Below, one piece after another: positions 46,235-55,997 of a stretch of DNA of 64,000 nucleotides. A program made the position numbers and the translations under genes. The DNA is from Alginatibacterium sediminis (GTDB lineage: Bacteria > Pseudomonadota > Gammaproteobacteria > Enterobacterales > Celerinatantimonadaceae), in assembly GCF_003610775.1 (NCBI RefSeq), contig NZ_RAQO01000005.1:248001-312000 (forward strand), written 5' to 3'. The notes beneath the pieces are model-generated. The model did no database searches. It was given only the letters and a program-made list of their open reading frames with translations, and was not told where the DNA came from. Every line of letters starts with the position of its first letter. Within the stretch, counting starts at the first letter, position 1.

Positions 46235-46798
46235 GTGTCAAATACCACACCGTTAGACTATATCGCGTTTAGTGTGCAACTATCACAGCACAAAATTGTG
46301 GTAACTCCGGCAGAAATCCATGGTTTAATCAGCGGTATGTTTGCTGCAGGTTTGGCAAAATCAGACCCTAACTTCATGGTCAATATCAACGATCTGATGA
46401 ACGAAGGACAAGCCTTTTCGCTTGAAATAAAAAAGCAAATTGAAGCGCTACGGGAACAAAGTTTCGAGCAACTCAGCGATGCATTATTTGGATTTGAATT
46501 GTTTTTACCCGATGACGACTTGCCACTAGAAGACCGCGCTCAAGCTCTCGCGCAATGGGTACAAAGCTTTGTGTTGGGCTTTGGCATTATTCAAACCGAT
46601 CTCAAGAAAACCAGCGAAGACGCACAAGAGCTTATTGGCGATTTTACTGAAATTTCGCAATTGAGCTTTGATGACAGCCAAAGCGTAGAAGAAAGTGAGC
46701 AAGCTTACATGCAAATCGTCGAGTACGTGCGCGTCGGTTGTATTAGTTTGTTTGCTGAGCTCAACACTCCCGATATCAAAGGGCCCGTACTGCATTAA
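46235..46798 (+). CDS. ygfB: YgfB / UPF0149 family protein
   Basis: A 187-aa cytosolic all-alpha protein of the UPF0149 family. The IAFSVQLSQHKIVVTPAEIHGLISGMFAAG start, the FELFLPDDDLPLEDRAQALAQWVQSFVLGFG core and the YVRVGCISLF end are characteristic. It begins at GTG with AAGGGC upstream. It heads the ygfB-pepP-ubiH-ubiI order known in E. coli. A general regulatory or chaperone role has been suggested for the family but is not certain. Confidence 0.92.
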   Translation: MSNTTPLDYIAFSVQLSQHKIVVTPAEIHGLISGMFAAGLAKSDPNFMVNINDLMNEGQAFSLEIKKQIEALREQSFEQLSDALFGFELFLPDDDLPLEDRAQALAQWVQSFVLGFGIIQTDLKKTSEDAQELIGDFTEISQLSFDDSQSVEESEQAYMQIVEYVRVGCISLFAELNTPDIKGPVLH

Positions 46799-46866
46799 GC
46801 CCAACCATTTTGAAGTACATCACCGCTGTTGGTGTGCTCTATTCTCTATTGAAAAGGAAGACTGCG

Positions 46867-48162
46867 GTGTTTGCACAACGTCGAGAACAACTTTTAGCTC
46901 AAATGTCTGAAAACAGTGCTGCTGTTTTTTTTGCCGCTCAAGAAAAAACGCGCAGCCGTGATACCGAATATAGCTTTCGCCAAGATAGTGACTTTTACTA
47001 CTTCACCGGCTTTACTGAGCCCGATGCTTGCTTAATACTCATCAAAACCGCAACCGATCAACGCAGTGTTATTTTTAATCGTGCTAAAGACAAACTTCAA
47101 GAAATATGGCATGGATTTCGTCTAGGACAAGAAGCCGCACCTAAAGCCTTAGGTCTTGATTTGTCGATTGCTTTCGAAGATATCGAGCAACATTTGCACC
47201 TGCAACTCGATGGGCTAGACAAAGTTTACACCGCCCAAGGTCGCTACCCAGATTGCGATGTGCACCTCAACAGTGCTATCGACAAGCTCAGAAATGGGCT
47301 TCGCCAAGGTTGGAATGCGCCGGCTCAGACTGAAGACTGGCGTCCCTTAGTTGATGAAATGCGTTTGGTTAAAAGCGCCGCTGAAATTGAACTAATGGCC
47401 CAGGCTGGGGAAATATCGGCTCAGGGGCATATCCGTGCCATGAGAGATTGCAAACCAGGTATGTTGGAGTTCCAACTCGAAGCCAATATTTTGCATGAGT
47501 TTTCCAAACAAGGGGCGCGTTTTGCTTCCTACAATACTATTGTAGGCGGCGGGGCTAATGCATGTTGTTTACACTATACCGAAAACAATTGTTTGCTCGA
47601 AAGTGGCGATTTAGTGTTAATTGATGCAGGAGCTGAGTACCAGTACTACGCTGGGGACATTACGCGTACGCTACCCGTCAATGGCAAGTTTAGCCCTGAA
47701 CAAGCAAAGCTTTATCAAATAGTACTTAATGCCGAAGAAGCAGCAATTGCGATGCTTAAGCCTGGTGTTTCAATCGCGCAAGCAAATCGCGTAGCGCTTG
47801 AGATTATGGTGACTGGCATGGTTGAGCTGGGCATTATGCACGGTGATGTTGATATGCTTATTGAAGAAGAAGCCTACAAAGAGTTCTATATGCATGGTCT
47901 TGGTCACTGGATTGGAATTGATGTACACGATGTGGGCGACTACCAAGATGCAAAGCGCACTCGTCCGTTGCAAGCAGGTAATGTCATCACTATTGAACCG
48001 GGCCTATATATCGCAAGCGATGCCAATGTGCCGGCTGCATACCAAGGTATGGGAATACGTATTGAAGATGATATTTTGATCACTCAAGATGGGCATCGTA
48101 ACTTAACCGCCAGTGCTCCTAAATCGATCGCTGATATTGAAACGTTGATGGCTCGAGTATAG
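46867..48162 (+). CDS. pepP: Xaa-Pro aminopeptidase
   Basis: A 431-aa M24 dimanganese peptidase that removes an N-terminal residue preceding proline. The N-terminal domain begins FAQRREQLLAQM and contains FRQDSDFYYFTGFTEPDA. Metal ligands appear in LVLIDAGAEYQYYAGDITRT, MHGLGHWIGIDVHDVG, TIEPGLYI and GIRIEDDILIT. GTG 46867 with AAGGAAG seven bases upstream starts exactly where E. coli PepP homology begins; the TTG at 46810 adds an unrelated leader. Confidence 0.94.
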   Translation: MFAQRREQLLAQMSENSAAVFFAAQEKTRSRDTEYSFRQDSDFYYFTGFTEPDACLILIKTATDQRSVIFNRAKDKLQEIWHGFRLGQEAAPKALGLDLSIAFEDIEQHLHLQLDGLDKVYTAQGRYPDCDVHLNSAIDKLRNGLRQGWNAPAQTEDWRPLVDEMRLVKSAAEIELMAQAGEISAQGHIRAMRDCKPGMLEFQLEANILHEFSKQGARFASYNTIVGGGANACCLHYTENNCLLESGDLVLIDAGAEYQYYAGDITRTLPVNGKFSPEQAKLYQIVLNAEEAAIAMLKPGVSIAQANRVALEIMVTGMVELGIMHGDVDMLIEEEAYKEFYMHGLGHWIGIDVHDVGDYQDAKRTRPLQAGNVITIEPGLYIASDANVPAAYQGMGIRIEDDILITQDGHRNLTASAPKSIADIETLMARV

Positions 48163-48171
48163 AGAGAAAGC

Positions 48172-49395
48172 ATGTCGCATCAAAATGTGGATATAGCAAT
48201 TGTAGGTGGCGGCATGGTAGGCGCTACCTTAGCCTTAGCTTTGAGCCAAAACTTGCAAGGTTTTAAGCCGATTAAGATCGCGCTTATAGAAGCCAAAGCT
48301 TTAGATTTTGGCGCACACCCAGGTTTTGACTCGCGCGCCATTGCTTTATCTGCGGGCTCCAAAGACATATTGGAAGCGCTGCAATTATGGCCAAGCCTAA
48401 GTGCTTTGGCGCAGCCCATCGACAAAATATTGGTATCCGATCGTGGTCATATCGGCCGGCTCAAGTTAAAGCCCGAAGACTACCAGCTAGATAGCTTAGG
48501 CTACGTGATTGAGCTGCAACAAGCGGGGCAACAATTACATGCCGCCTTGGCCCAGTGTGACAACATCAGCCTGTATTGCCCCAATCAAATTCAAAGCTTG
48601 GAGCAAGCTAAGCATAGCAATCGCTTAACTCTTGAAGATGGGCAGCAACTGACGTGTAAGTTATTGGTTGCTGCAGATGGCGGCGCTAGTAATTTAGCGC
48701 AACAATTTAAACTCGACGCCCTCGACCACGACTTTGGGCAATCAGCTATCATTGCTAATCTTCGAAGCGACCAACTTCCTGCTGGCCGTGCCTTCGAACG
48801 TTTTACCGAACATGGCCCTATAGCACTGTTACCCATGAATGATAATCGTTGGTCTCTGGTCTGGAGCGTACAAACCGGGCAAGAACAACAATTACTTGAG
48901 TGCAGTGACCACCAGTTCATGCGCAGCTTACAATCCGAATTTGGCTTAATGGCAGGCCGCTTTGAGCAAGTAGGACAGCGCGCTGCTTATCCGCTAAAAC
49001 TAAAGCATTACCCCAGAGCGATAGCGCATCGTTGCGTATTAATTGGAAACTCCGCTCACACCTTGCATCCAATTGCTGGGCAAGGATTTAATCTTGGGTT
49101 ACGCAGTGTTTCAGTGTTAAGCCAGCTTATTCAGCAGCTGCTTAGCCAAGAAACGGATAGTGACTGTGGCAGTTATTCGTTGCTAAAACGCTACCAAGAC
49201 TTGCGTAGCCAAGATACTCAAAACACCATTGTCTTAACTAGCCTGCTTGCGTCTAGCTTTGCAAGCGCCGATAAAGGCGCAGTTGTTGCTAGAAATATAG
49301 GCATGTTGACACTACGCAGCTCTAGTTTCTTAAAAAATCATTTCGCAAATCAAACTCTTGGCCGCTTTGATTTGATGACAGAAGGTAAGCGATGA
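48172..49395 (+). CDS. ubiH: 2-octaprenyl-6-methoxyphenol hydroxylase
   Basis: A 407-aa FAD monooxygenase of ubiquinone synthesis (C1 hydroxylation). The N-terminal dinucleotide fold is IAIVGGGMVGATLALAL, the middle LVAADGGASNLAQ, and the FAD-ribose motif LIGNSAHTLHPIAGQGFNLGLR. It sits 9 bp after pepP and overlaps ubiI by four bases. The pairing with a second hydroxylase gene and the ygfB-pepP context favour UbiH. Confidence 0.93.
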   Translation: MSHQNVDIAIVGGGMVGATLALALSQNLQGFKPIKIALIEAKALDFGAHPGFDSRAIALSAGSKDILEALQLWPSLSALAQPIDKILVSDRGHIGRLKLKPEDYQLDSLGYVIELQQAGQQLHAALAQCDNISLYCPNQIQSLEQAKHSNRLTLEDGQQLTCKLLVAADGGASNLAQQFKLDALDHDFGQSAIIANLRSDQLPAGRAFERFTEHGPIALLPMNDNRWSLVWSVQTGQEQQLLECSDHQFMRSLQSEFGLMAGRFEQVGQRAAYPLKLKHYPRAIAHRCVLIGNSAHTLHPIAGQGFNLGLRSVSVLSQLIQQLLSQETDSDCGSYSLLKRYQDLRSQDTQNTIVLTSLLASSFASADKGAVVARNIGMLTLRSSSFLKNHFANQTLGRFDLMTEGKR

Positions 49396-50621
49396 AACGC
49401 ATCGATATTTGTATTATTGGCGGGGGCATGGTCGGTTTAAGTCTTGCTCGCAGCCTTAAAGATAGCGATTTACGTATTGCTGTCGTTGAATCCCACGCTC
49501 CCAACGCCGAGCAGTTGTTGGGATTGCACCGCAGTGAACGAGTTAGCGCCATAAATTTAGCTAGCCAATCTTACTTGGACTCGCTGGGAGTTTGGTCTCA
49601 AATAGAATCTAAACGCGCCCAAGCTTATAGCGATATGCAGGTATGGGATGCAGACAGTTTCGCCAATATTGAGTTTAACGCGCAAGATATGGCCTTACCC
49701 AATTTAGGTTATATCGTAGAAAACGATGTGATTAGAAACGCGCTGTGGCACGAGATTACCCAACAGGACAATCTAGAGATTATTGAAGCCAGTATTTCTC
49801 AATTGCATCGCGGTGAGAGCGAAACGTGGCTAAGCTTTGACGATGGTCAGGCCTTAAGTTGCAAATTGGTTGTTGGCGCAGACGGCGCTAACTCATGGTT
49901 ACGTCAACAAATGGACGTGCCGTTAAATTTTTGGGATTACCAACACACAGCATTGGTTGCAACCATTCGCACTCAATTACCACACAACAATTGCGCAAGG
50001 CAGGTGTTCACAGACAACGGTCCATTAGCCTTTTTACCCTTGGACGATCCCAATTTATGTTCCATTGTTTGGTCAACTGAGGCCAGCCAAGCACAACATT
50101 TGATTCGGTGTAGCGAGTCAGATTTCAATAAGCAATTAGCTATCGCCTTGGATATGCGTTTAGGCTTGTGCGAAATTCAGAGCAGCTTGTCATCCTTCCC
50201 ACTGCGCATGCGCTACGCTAGAGATTTTGCTGGTGAAGGTTTTGTATTAATTGGTGATGCTGCGCACACCATTCACCCCTTAGCTGGACAAGGTGTGAAT
50301 TTAGGCTTGATGGATGCAGCCGCTCTAGCGCAAGTTATTTTAAAGCTGCATAAAACCGGTGACAGCATTGATCAGCCCCAAGCCTTGCAGCATTGGGCGC
50401 GTTGGCGTAAATCAGAAGCAAGCCAAATGATTGCAGCCATGGAGTTCTTTAAACAGCTCTTTGGTGGCAATGATCCTGTTAAGAAATTAATCCGTGGCCT
50501 AGGTATGTCCTTAGTCGACCAAAGTGGGCCTCTTAAGAATCAGGCAATGCGCAAAGCCCTAGGTCTTAGTGGTGATTTACCGGATGTTTGTTGCCCTAAA
50601 GCTAAACAAAAGCAGTCATAA
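49392..50621 (+). CDS. ubiI: 2-octaprenylphenol hydroxylase (UbiI/VisC)
   Basis: A 409-aa FAD monooxygenase paralogous to UbiH, for C5 hydroxylation in ubiquinone synthesis. Motifs are ICIIGGGMVGLSLARSL, VVGADGANSWLRQQ and LIGDAAHTIHPLAGQGVNLGLMDA. The ATGA overlap with ubiH indicates coupled translation. Its place between ubiH and gcvT is as in E. coli. Confidence 0.92.
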   Translation: MKRIDICIIGGGMVGLSLARSLKDSDLRIAVVESHAPNAEQLLGLHRSERVSAINLASQSYLDSLGVWSQIESKRAQAYSDMQVWDADSFANIEFNAQDMALPNLGYIVENDVIRNALWHEITQQDNLEIIEASISQLHRGESETWLSFDDGQALSCKLVVGADGANSWLRQQMDVPLNFWDYQHTALVATIRTQLPHNNCARQVFTDNGPLAFLPLDDPNLCSIVWSTEASQAQHLIRCSESDFNKQLAIALDMRLGLCEIQSSLSSFPLRMRYARDFAGEGFVLIGDAAHTIHPLAGQGVNLGLMDAAALAQVILKLHKTGDSIDQPQALQHWARWRKSEASQMIAAMEFFKQLFGGNDPVKKLIRGLGMSLVDQSGPLKNQAMRKALGLSGDLPDVCCPKAKQKQS

Positions 50622-50985
50622 TCCACAGTTTTGTTGCTTTTTTCATAATGAATTCTAATCTGAAGTTTAATTTACCTGCGTTGGGCTTTAGATTTTAATT
50701 TCATAACTAAGCACAAATTGCGTTATTTTTGTTAAGGTGAGTCGATAAATATCATTTTAATGCTATTTCTGACCGTTTGAACAGCCTATTTATAGGTGTA
50801 ATAGAGGCTTTATTTTTACAATTGTCATTTAATGGATTAGATTTTCTAGGTCTAAGTGGCTTTGAACTCCTTCCCTCCCTAGCTATACTCAAACAACTTT
50901 AATGGTGTCTAGTTTGCTTTTTCTTATCTAGAAACAGCTAAATTAGGCTCAAGCGAGCTTTGTTTAGAAGCAAAAAGGAACTGCA
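50622..50985 (+). other. gcvT upstream region
   Basis: 364 bp without a gene. I searched for the two-aptamer glycine riboswitch and did not recognise its conserved core. CTAAT (50655-50659) and ATTAG (50836-50840) occur and could be GcvA-type half-sites, but such 5-mers are common by chance. Confidence 0.4.
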
Positions 50986-52077
50986 ATGAGCCAACAAACC
51001 GTACTTTATCCGCAACATGTGGCAGCCAATGCAAAAATGGTTGATTTCCACGGTTGGGAAATGCCAATCAATTATGGCTCGCAGCTTGATGAGCACCATG
51101 CAGTTCGTCAAAAAAGTGGGATGTTTGATGTCTCGCATATGACCATTGTTGATATTCAAGGCGCGCAAGCCAAAACCTTTCTTCGTTATTTACTCGCCAA
51201 TGATGTCGCTAAATTAAGCCAAGCAGGCAAAGCGCTTTATGGCGGTATGCTCAATCATGAAGGCGGGGTGATTGACGATCTGATTACCTATTACTTCAGC
51301 GAAACCGAGTATCGCTTGGTGGTTAACAGTGCCACTCGCGAGAAAGACATCGCGTGGATCCAAAAGATTGCGGCTGATTTTCAGGTGAGTATTACCGAGC
51401 GCCCTGAGCTTGCAATGATTGCAGTGCAAGGCCCAGAGGCGAAAGCACAATGCGCCAAAGTATTTAGCGCCGAACAAAATGCTGCCGTAGAAGGTATGAA
51501 ACCTTTCTTTGGTGTGCAAGCCGGCGAGCTATTTATAGCAACCACCGGTTATACCGGTGAGCAAGGCTACGAAATCGTTGTTGACCAGTCACAAGTGGGT
51601 GCCCTTTGGGATAGCTTGGTTGAAGTAGGTGTTGTGCCATGCGGCTTAGGTGCGCGCGATACGCTTCGCTTAGAAGCGGGTATGAACTTGTACGGACAAG
51701 ACATGGACGAGAGCGTTTCGCCATTAGCTGCTAACATGGGATGGACAGTTGCTTGGGAGCCAAGTGAGCGAGATTTCATTGGCCGCAAAGCCCTCGAAGC
51801 TCAGCGTAGCCAAGGCAAAGAAGTGTTTGTTGGTTTAAGCCTTGAGGAAAAAGGCGTGATGCGCACCGGGCAAGTGGTGTGGGTCACTAATCGTGATGGC
51901 GAACAAGTTAGCGGTGTGATCACTAGCGGAACATTTTCTCCAACCTTGGGCTACAGTATTGCCTTAGCGCGTGTCCCTGCCTTTGAAGGTGAATACGCAA
52001 AAGTGGAAATGCGCAAAAAACAGCTTACAGTGAAGATTGGAAAACCTGTATTTGTGCGCAACGGTGCTAAAGTTTAA
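50986..52077 (+). CDS. gcvT: Glycine cleavage system T protein
   Basis: A 363-aa aminomethyltransferase that moves the methylene group to tetrahydrofolate. The N-terminus ([42 protein letters not shown]) and [37 protein letters not shown] are diagnostic. The catalytic Asp is in the DVSHM region. It has an AAAAGGAA site. It is the first gene of gcvT-gcvH-gcvP. Confidence 0.95.
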   Translation: MSQQTVLYPQHVAANAKMVDFHGWEMPINYGSQLDEHHAVRQKSGMFDVSHMTIVDIQGAQAKTFLRYLLANDVAKLSQAGKALYGGMLNHEGGVIDDLITYYFSETEYRLVVNSATREKDIAWIQKIAADFQVSITERPELAMIAVQGPEAKAQCAKVFSAEQNAAVEGMKPFFGVQAGELFIATTGYTGEQGYEIVVDQSQVGALWDSLVEVGVVPCGLGARDTLRLEAGMNLYGQDMDESVSPLAANMGWTVAWEPSERDFIGRKALEAQRSQGKEVFVGLSLEEKGVMRTGQVVWVTNRDGEQVSGVITSGTFSPTLGYSIALARVPAFEGEYAKVEMRKKQLTVKIGKPVFVRNGAKV

Positions 52078-52147
52078 ATTGACTAAGGCCTAAGTCGCTC
52101 GCGCAGCCTGTATTTAGAATTTAATTGATGACTACGAAGGACAAATT

Positions 52148-52537
52148 ATGAGTAACATTCCTGCTGAACTGCTTTATACCGCTTCACACGAGTGGATCCG
52201 CGACGAAGGTGACGGAAGCTATAGCATTGGTATTACCGAGCACGCACAAGAGCTGCTTGGCGATATGGTTTTTATTGAATTACCTGATGTGGGTGACGAC
52301 GTAGATGCTGGTGATGATTGCGCCGTTGCTGAGTCTGTTAAAGCGGCGTCTGATATCTATTCACCATTAACCGGTGAAATCGTAGCGATTAACGAAGATC
52401 TAGAAGACTCGCCAGAGCTTGTTAACAGCGATTCTTATACCGATGGCTGGTTGTTTCGAGTGAAAGCCAGCGATAGCGACGAGCTAAAAGCACTGCTTAG
52501 CGCTGAAGACTACGCTGCAAGCATCGAAGAAGAATAA
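52148..52537 (+). CDS. gcvH: Glycine cleavage system H protein
   Basis: A 129-aa lipoyl carrier that shuttles the aminomethyl group among P, T and L proteins. The lipoylated Lys is K65 in [13 protein letters not shown]. The start has [19 protein letters not shown] as in other GcvH. It is followed by a strong terminator-like hairpin before gcvP. Confidence 0.96.
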   Translation: MSNIPAELLYTASHEWIRDEGDGSYSIGITEHAQELLGDMVFIELPDVGDDVDAGDDCAVAESVKAASDIYSPLTGEIVAINEDLEDSPELVNSDSYTDGWLFRVKASDSDELKALLSAEDYAASIEEE

Positions 52538-52552
52538 TTAAATAAAACAAAT

Positions 52553-52585
52553 GGGGCTGGAATGAATAATTCTGGCCCCTTTTTT
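52553..52585 (+). terminator. Terminator-like hairpin between gcvH and gcvP
   Basis: An 11-bp stem (GGGGCTGGAAT with AATTCTGGCCCC, including two G-U pairs) and loop GAATA, followed by a T-run. It lies inside the operon, so it may attenuate transcription and lower gcvP relative to gcvH. Confidence 0.75.
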
Positions 52586-52602
52586 ATATTAGGATAAATT
52601 GC

Positions 52603-55482
52603 ATGAGTTCATTGCCCCTTTCAGACTTGGAACAAAACCAAGACTTCATCCGTCGACATATCGGTCCGACTGCTCCAGAGACGGCGCAAATGCTAGAGCA
52701 TTTAAACGTGTCGAGCTTAGATGAGCTCATCAATCAAACTGTACCTGAAGATATCCGTCTGCATGCGCCGCTGGCGATTGACGAAAGCTTAAGTGAGCAA
52801 GCAGCGCTGGCTAAAATTCGCAAAATTGCCCAGCTCAACAAAGTGAACCGCAGCTACATTGGTATGGGTTATCACAACACCCACGTACCTAACGTTATTT
52901 TGCGTAACGTGTTTGAGAATCCCGGCTGGTATACAGCCTATACGCCTTACCAACCCGAGATTGCTCAAGGTCGCCTAGAAGCACTGCTTAATTTCCAACA
53001 AATGACTCTAGACTTAACTGGGCTAGAGCTGGCCAGTGCCTCGTTACTTGATGAAGCTACCGCCGCCGCCGAAGCTATGGCTTTAGCTAAGCGCGTGTCT
53101 AAAAATCGTAAATCGAATCTCTATTTTGTAGCCAACGATGTGCACCCGCAAACGGTAGACGTGGTGCACGAACGCGCCGACTTCTTTGGCTTTGAAATCG
53201 TGCGTGGCGATGCAGCTGAGCTTGAGCAACATAACTGCTTTGGCGCGCTGTTACAGTACCCAGGTACTAGCGGTGAAATTACCGATCTAGCGCCGATTAT
53301 TGCTGCGGCTCAAGCCAAAAAATCAATTGTGGCGGTATCAGCCGATATCCTGGCCTTGGTGTTACTTAAATCACCTGGCGCTTTAGGGGCAGATGTTGTT
53401 CTTGGTAGCGCCCAGCGTTTTGGCGTACCGATGGGCTACGGTGGTCCACATGCTGCGTTTTTCGCAACTCGCGACGCCTACAAGCGCTCGCTGCCGGGTC
53501 GTATTATTGGGGTGTCTAAAGACCGCCGTGGTAATAACGCCTTACGTATGGCCCTGCAAACTCGTGAGCAACACATTCGCCGCGAAAAAGCCAACTCCAA
53601 CATTTGTACCGCGCAAGTTCTGTTGGCCAATATGGCCTCGTTCTACGCGGTATTTCATGGCCCTACCGGCCTTAAAACCATTGCTAATCGTGTGCATCGA
53701 CTCACTAAAATACTGGCATTGGGTTTAAAACAGCACGCTATTAAACTGCGCCATGAACACTACTTCGACACCCTGTGTGTTGAGCTAAATAACAGCGACG
53801 AGGTCAACCAACGCGCTTTAGCGCTTGGCATGAACCTACGTACCGATTTCGATGGCGCGCTAGGTGTGAGTCTTGATGAAACCACCACCATTGGCGATGT
53901 CTGCGAGCTACTCGCAGTATTTGTGGGGCCTGATAACGAGATTGATGCCCAAGAGCTGGATTTGTTGGCTACCGAACAGGTTGCAATCCCAAGTCAATTG
54001 GAGCGCGATACCCCAATTCTTGAGCACGAAGTGTTTAATCGCTATAGCAGTGAAACCGATGTGCTGCGTTATATCAAACGCTTAGAGAGCAAAGATCTCG
54101 CTTTGAATCATTCTATGATTTCATTAGGTTCATGCACCATGAAACTCAATGCTACCGCAGAGATGATCCCAGTTTCTTGGCCCGAGTTTGGCAGCATGCA
54201 TCCGTTTTGCCCTAGCGACCAAGCCCAAGGTTACAAGCAGCTTATCGACCAACTTGAAGACTGGCTGGTGGAAGTAACCGGCTATGATTCTATTTGCATG
54301 CAACCTAACTCAGGTGCGCAAGGTGAATACGCAGGCTTACTTGCGATTCAAAAATACCATGCTAGCCGCGGCGATCATCACCGTAATATTTGTTTGATCC
54401 CAAGTTCAGCTCACGGAACCAACCCTGCTTCGGCGCAAATGGCCGGACTTAAAGTAGTGGTGACCGCGTGTGACGAGCATGGCAATGTCGACATGGTCGA
54501 TTTGCGTAATAAAGCTGAAGAATTAGCAGACTCGTTATCGTGCATCATGATTACCTATCCATCGACCCATGGTGTCTACGAAGAAACCATTCGTGAAATC
54601 TGCGACTTAGTGCATGAGCACGGCGGCCAAGTGTACATGGATGGCGCCAATATGAACGCGCAAGTGGGCTTAACCTCACCGGGCTTTATTGGCTCAGACG
54701 TCAGTCACTTAAACTTACATAAAACCTTCGCTATTCCGCATGGCGGCGGCGGCCCCGGTATGGGCCCCATTGGTGTGAAATCGCATCTTGCTCCGTTTGT
54801 TGCCGGTCACAGTGTGATTAGTAATGGTAAGCAAAGTGCATCCAACCCGGCTGTATCAGCCGCGCCATACGGCAGCGCATCCATTTTGCCGATTAGTTGG
54901 ATGTATCTAGCCATGTTAGGCCGAGAGGGCGCTAAAAACGCCTCTGAGTACGCGATTTTGAATGCCAACTACCTAGCGAAGCGCTTAAGTGGTCACTTCC
55001 CAATCTTGTACACCGGTAAAAACGGCCGCGTAGCCCATGAGTGTATTATCGACATGCGCCCGCTCAAAGAAGCAACCGGCATCACCGAAATGGATGTTGC
55101 TAAGCGCCTGAACGATTACGGCTTCCACGCCCCAACCATGAGCTTCCCAGTTGCGGGCACCTTAATGGTTGAGCCAACTGAGTCTGAGTCAAAACGTGAA
55201 ATTGACAGATTTATTGATGCGATGATCAGCATTCGCCAAGAGATCGCCAAAGTCGAAAGCGGCGAGTGGACCCTAGAAGACAACCCACTGGTATTTGCAC
55301 CGCATGTGTTGGACGATTTAACCGACGCCAATTGGGAGCATAGCTACAGCCGCGAGCTAGCCGTATTCCCAAGCGATGCAGTGCGAAGCAATAAGTTCTG
55401 GCCAACAGTTAGCCGTATTGATGATGTGTTTGGGGACAGGAATTTATTCTGCGCGTGCTTGCCGATGGAAGCGTATGAATAA
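52603..55482 (+). CDS. gcvP: Glycine dehydrogenase (decarboxylating), P protein
   Basis: A 959-aa PLP enzyme that decarboxylates glycine and loads H protein. It is the full-length fused form with both halves. The PLP Lys is K707 in [20 protein letters not shown]. The N-terminal half begins [12 protein letters not shown] and has [24 protein letters not shown] strong terminator follows about 100 bp after the stop, where the accessory region begins. Confidence 0.97.
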   Translation: MSSLPLSDLEQNQDFIRRHIGPTAPETAQMLEHLNVSSLDELINQTVPEDIRLHAPLAIDESLSEQAALAKIRKIAQLNKVNRSYIGMGYHNTHVPNVILRNVFENPGWYTAYTPYQPEIAQGRLEALLNFQQMTLDLTGLELASASLLDEATAAAEAMALAKRVSKNRKSNLYFVANDVHPQTVDVVHERADFFGFEIVRGDAAELEQHNCFGALLQYPGTSGEITDLAPIIAAAQAKKSIVAVSADILALVLLKSPGALGADVVLGSAQRFGVPMGYGGPHAAFFATRDAYKRSLPGRIIGVSKDRRGNNALRMALQTREQHIRREKANSNICTAQVLLANMASFYAVFHGPTGLKTIANRVHRLTKILALGLKQHAIKLRHEHYFDTLCVELNNSDEVNQRALALGMNLRTDFDGALGVSLDETTTIGDVCELLAVFVGPDNEIDAQELDLLATEQVAIPSQLERDTPILEHEVFNRYSSETDVLRYIKRLESKDLALNHSMISLGSCTMKLNATAEMIPVSWPEFGSMHPFCPSDQAQGYKQLIDQLEDWLVEVTGYDSICMQPNSGAQGEYAGLLAIQKYHASRGDHHRNICLIPSSAHGTNPASAQMAGLKVVVTACDEHGNVDMVDLRNKAEELADSLSCIMITYPSTHGVYEETIREICDLVHEHGGQVYMDGANMNAQVGLTSPGFIGSDVSHLNLHKTFAIPHGGGGPGMGPIGVKSHLAPFVAGHSVISNGKQSASNPAVSAAPYGSASILPISWMYLAMLGREGAKNASEYAILNANYLAKRLSGHFPILYTGKNGRVAHECIIDMRPLKEATGITEMDVAKRLNDYGFHAPTMSFPVAGTLMVEPTESESKREIDRFIDAMISIRQEIAKVESGEWTLEDNPLVFAPHVLDDLTDANWEHSYSRELAVFPSDAVRSNKFWPTVSRIDDVFGDRNLFCACLPMEAYE

Positions 55483-55583
55483 GGGTTTGTACTGTTGAGG
55501 ATCATTAATTAAGTTGGTTAACGATTTAATGAAGATGGTTATCTTAATGAAGTTAGTTAATTTCTAAAGTTAAGTATAAAAAA

Positions 55584-55610
55584 AGCGAACCGAATGGTTC
55601 GCTTTTTTGT
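55584..55610 (+). terminator. Intrinsic terminator of gcvTHP
   Basis: The stem AGCGAACC/GGTTCGCT with GAAT loop, followed by a T-run. It marks the end of the conserved block. Confidence 0.88.
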
Positions 55611-55997
55611 TTAAGATATGTTGTTGCGTATATAGATTTTCAGGCAAACGTATTAAGAAATAGATAAATGCTTAGATATTGCGAAATCTAGTCGTAAATT
55701 TGTAGCTAATTTCTGCCCAGAAAGGTGGTTTGGGCGTCGAGCTCACTCATTAGTGCCCCAAAGCTTTTTAGCTTTTCTGTATCTTGCCCTAAATCAAGGG
55801 AACACAAATTGTCAACTTTAGGTGATTCTTGTATGAGTAGTGAATCGCCCCCGACAAACCTAGAGTGGTTCATAGTATATGTTATGGCCGATGATAAACT
55901 GTTCCTATTCCACTTGTACTTTGCACCTTTCTGCAGCAAAATCATCTGGTAACGGAGTCTTTTGGCTCTTAATCGCTCATGCACTAAGGATGTTGAA
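55611..55997. other. Spacer before the TIR gene
   Basis: 387 bp after the gcvP terminator, A/T-rich compared with gcvP. A minus-strand frame (55706-55873 in its part with an ATG) gives a 55-residue peptide but has no ribosome-binding site and no relative I recognise. It may be a remnant. Nothing else is seen. Confidence 0.35.

Noticed and set aside
50622-50985. Glycine riboswitch upstream of gcvT
   Set aside because: Neither of the conserved aptamer cores was recognised in this region.
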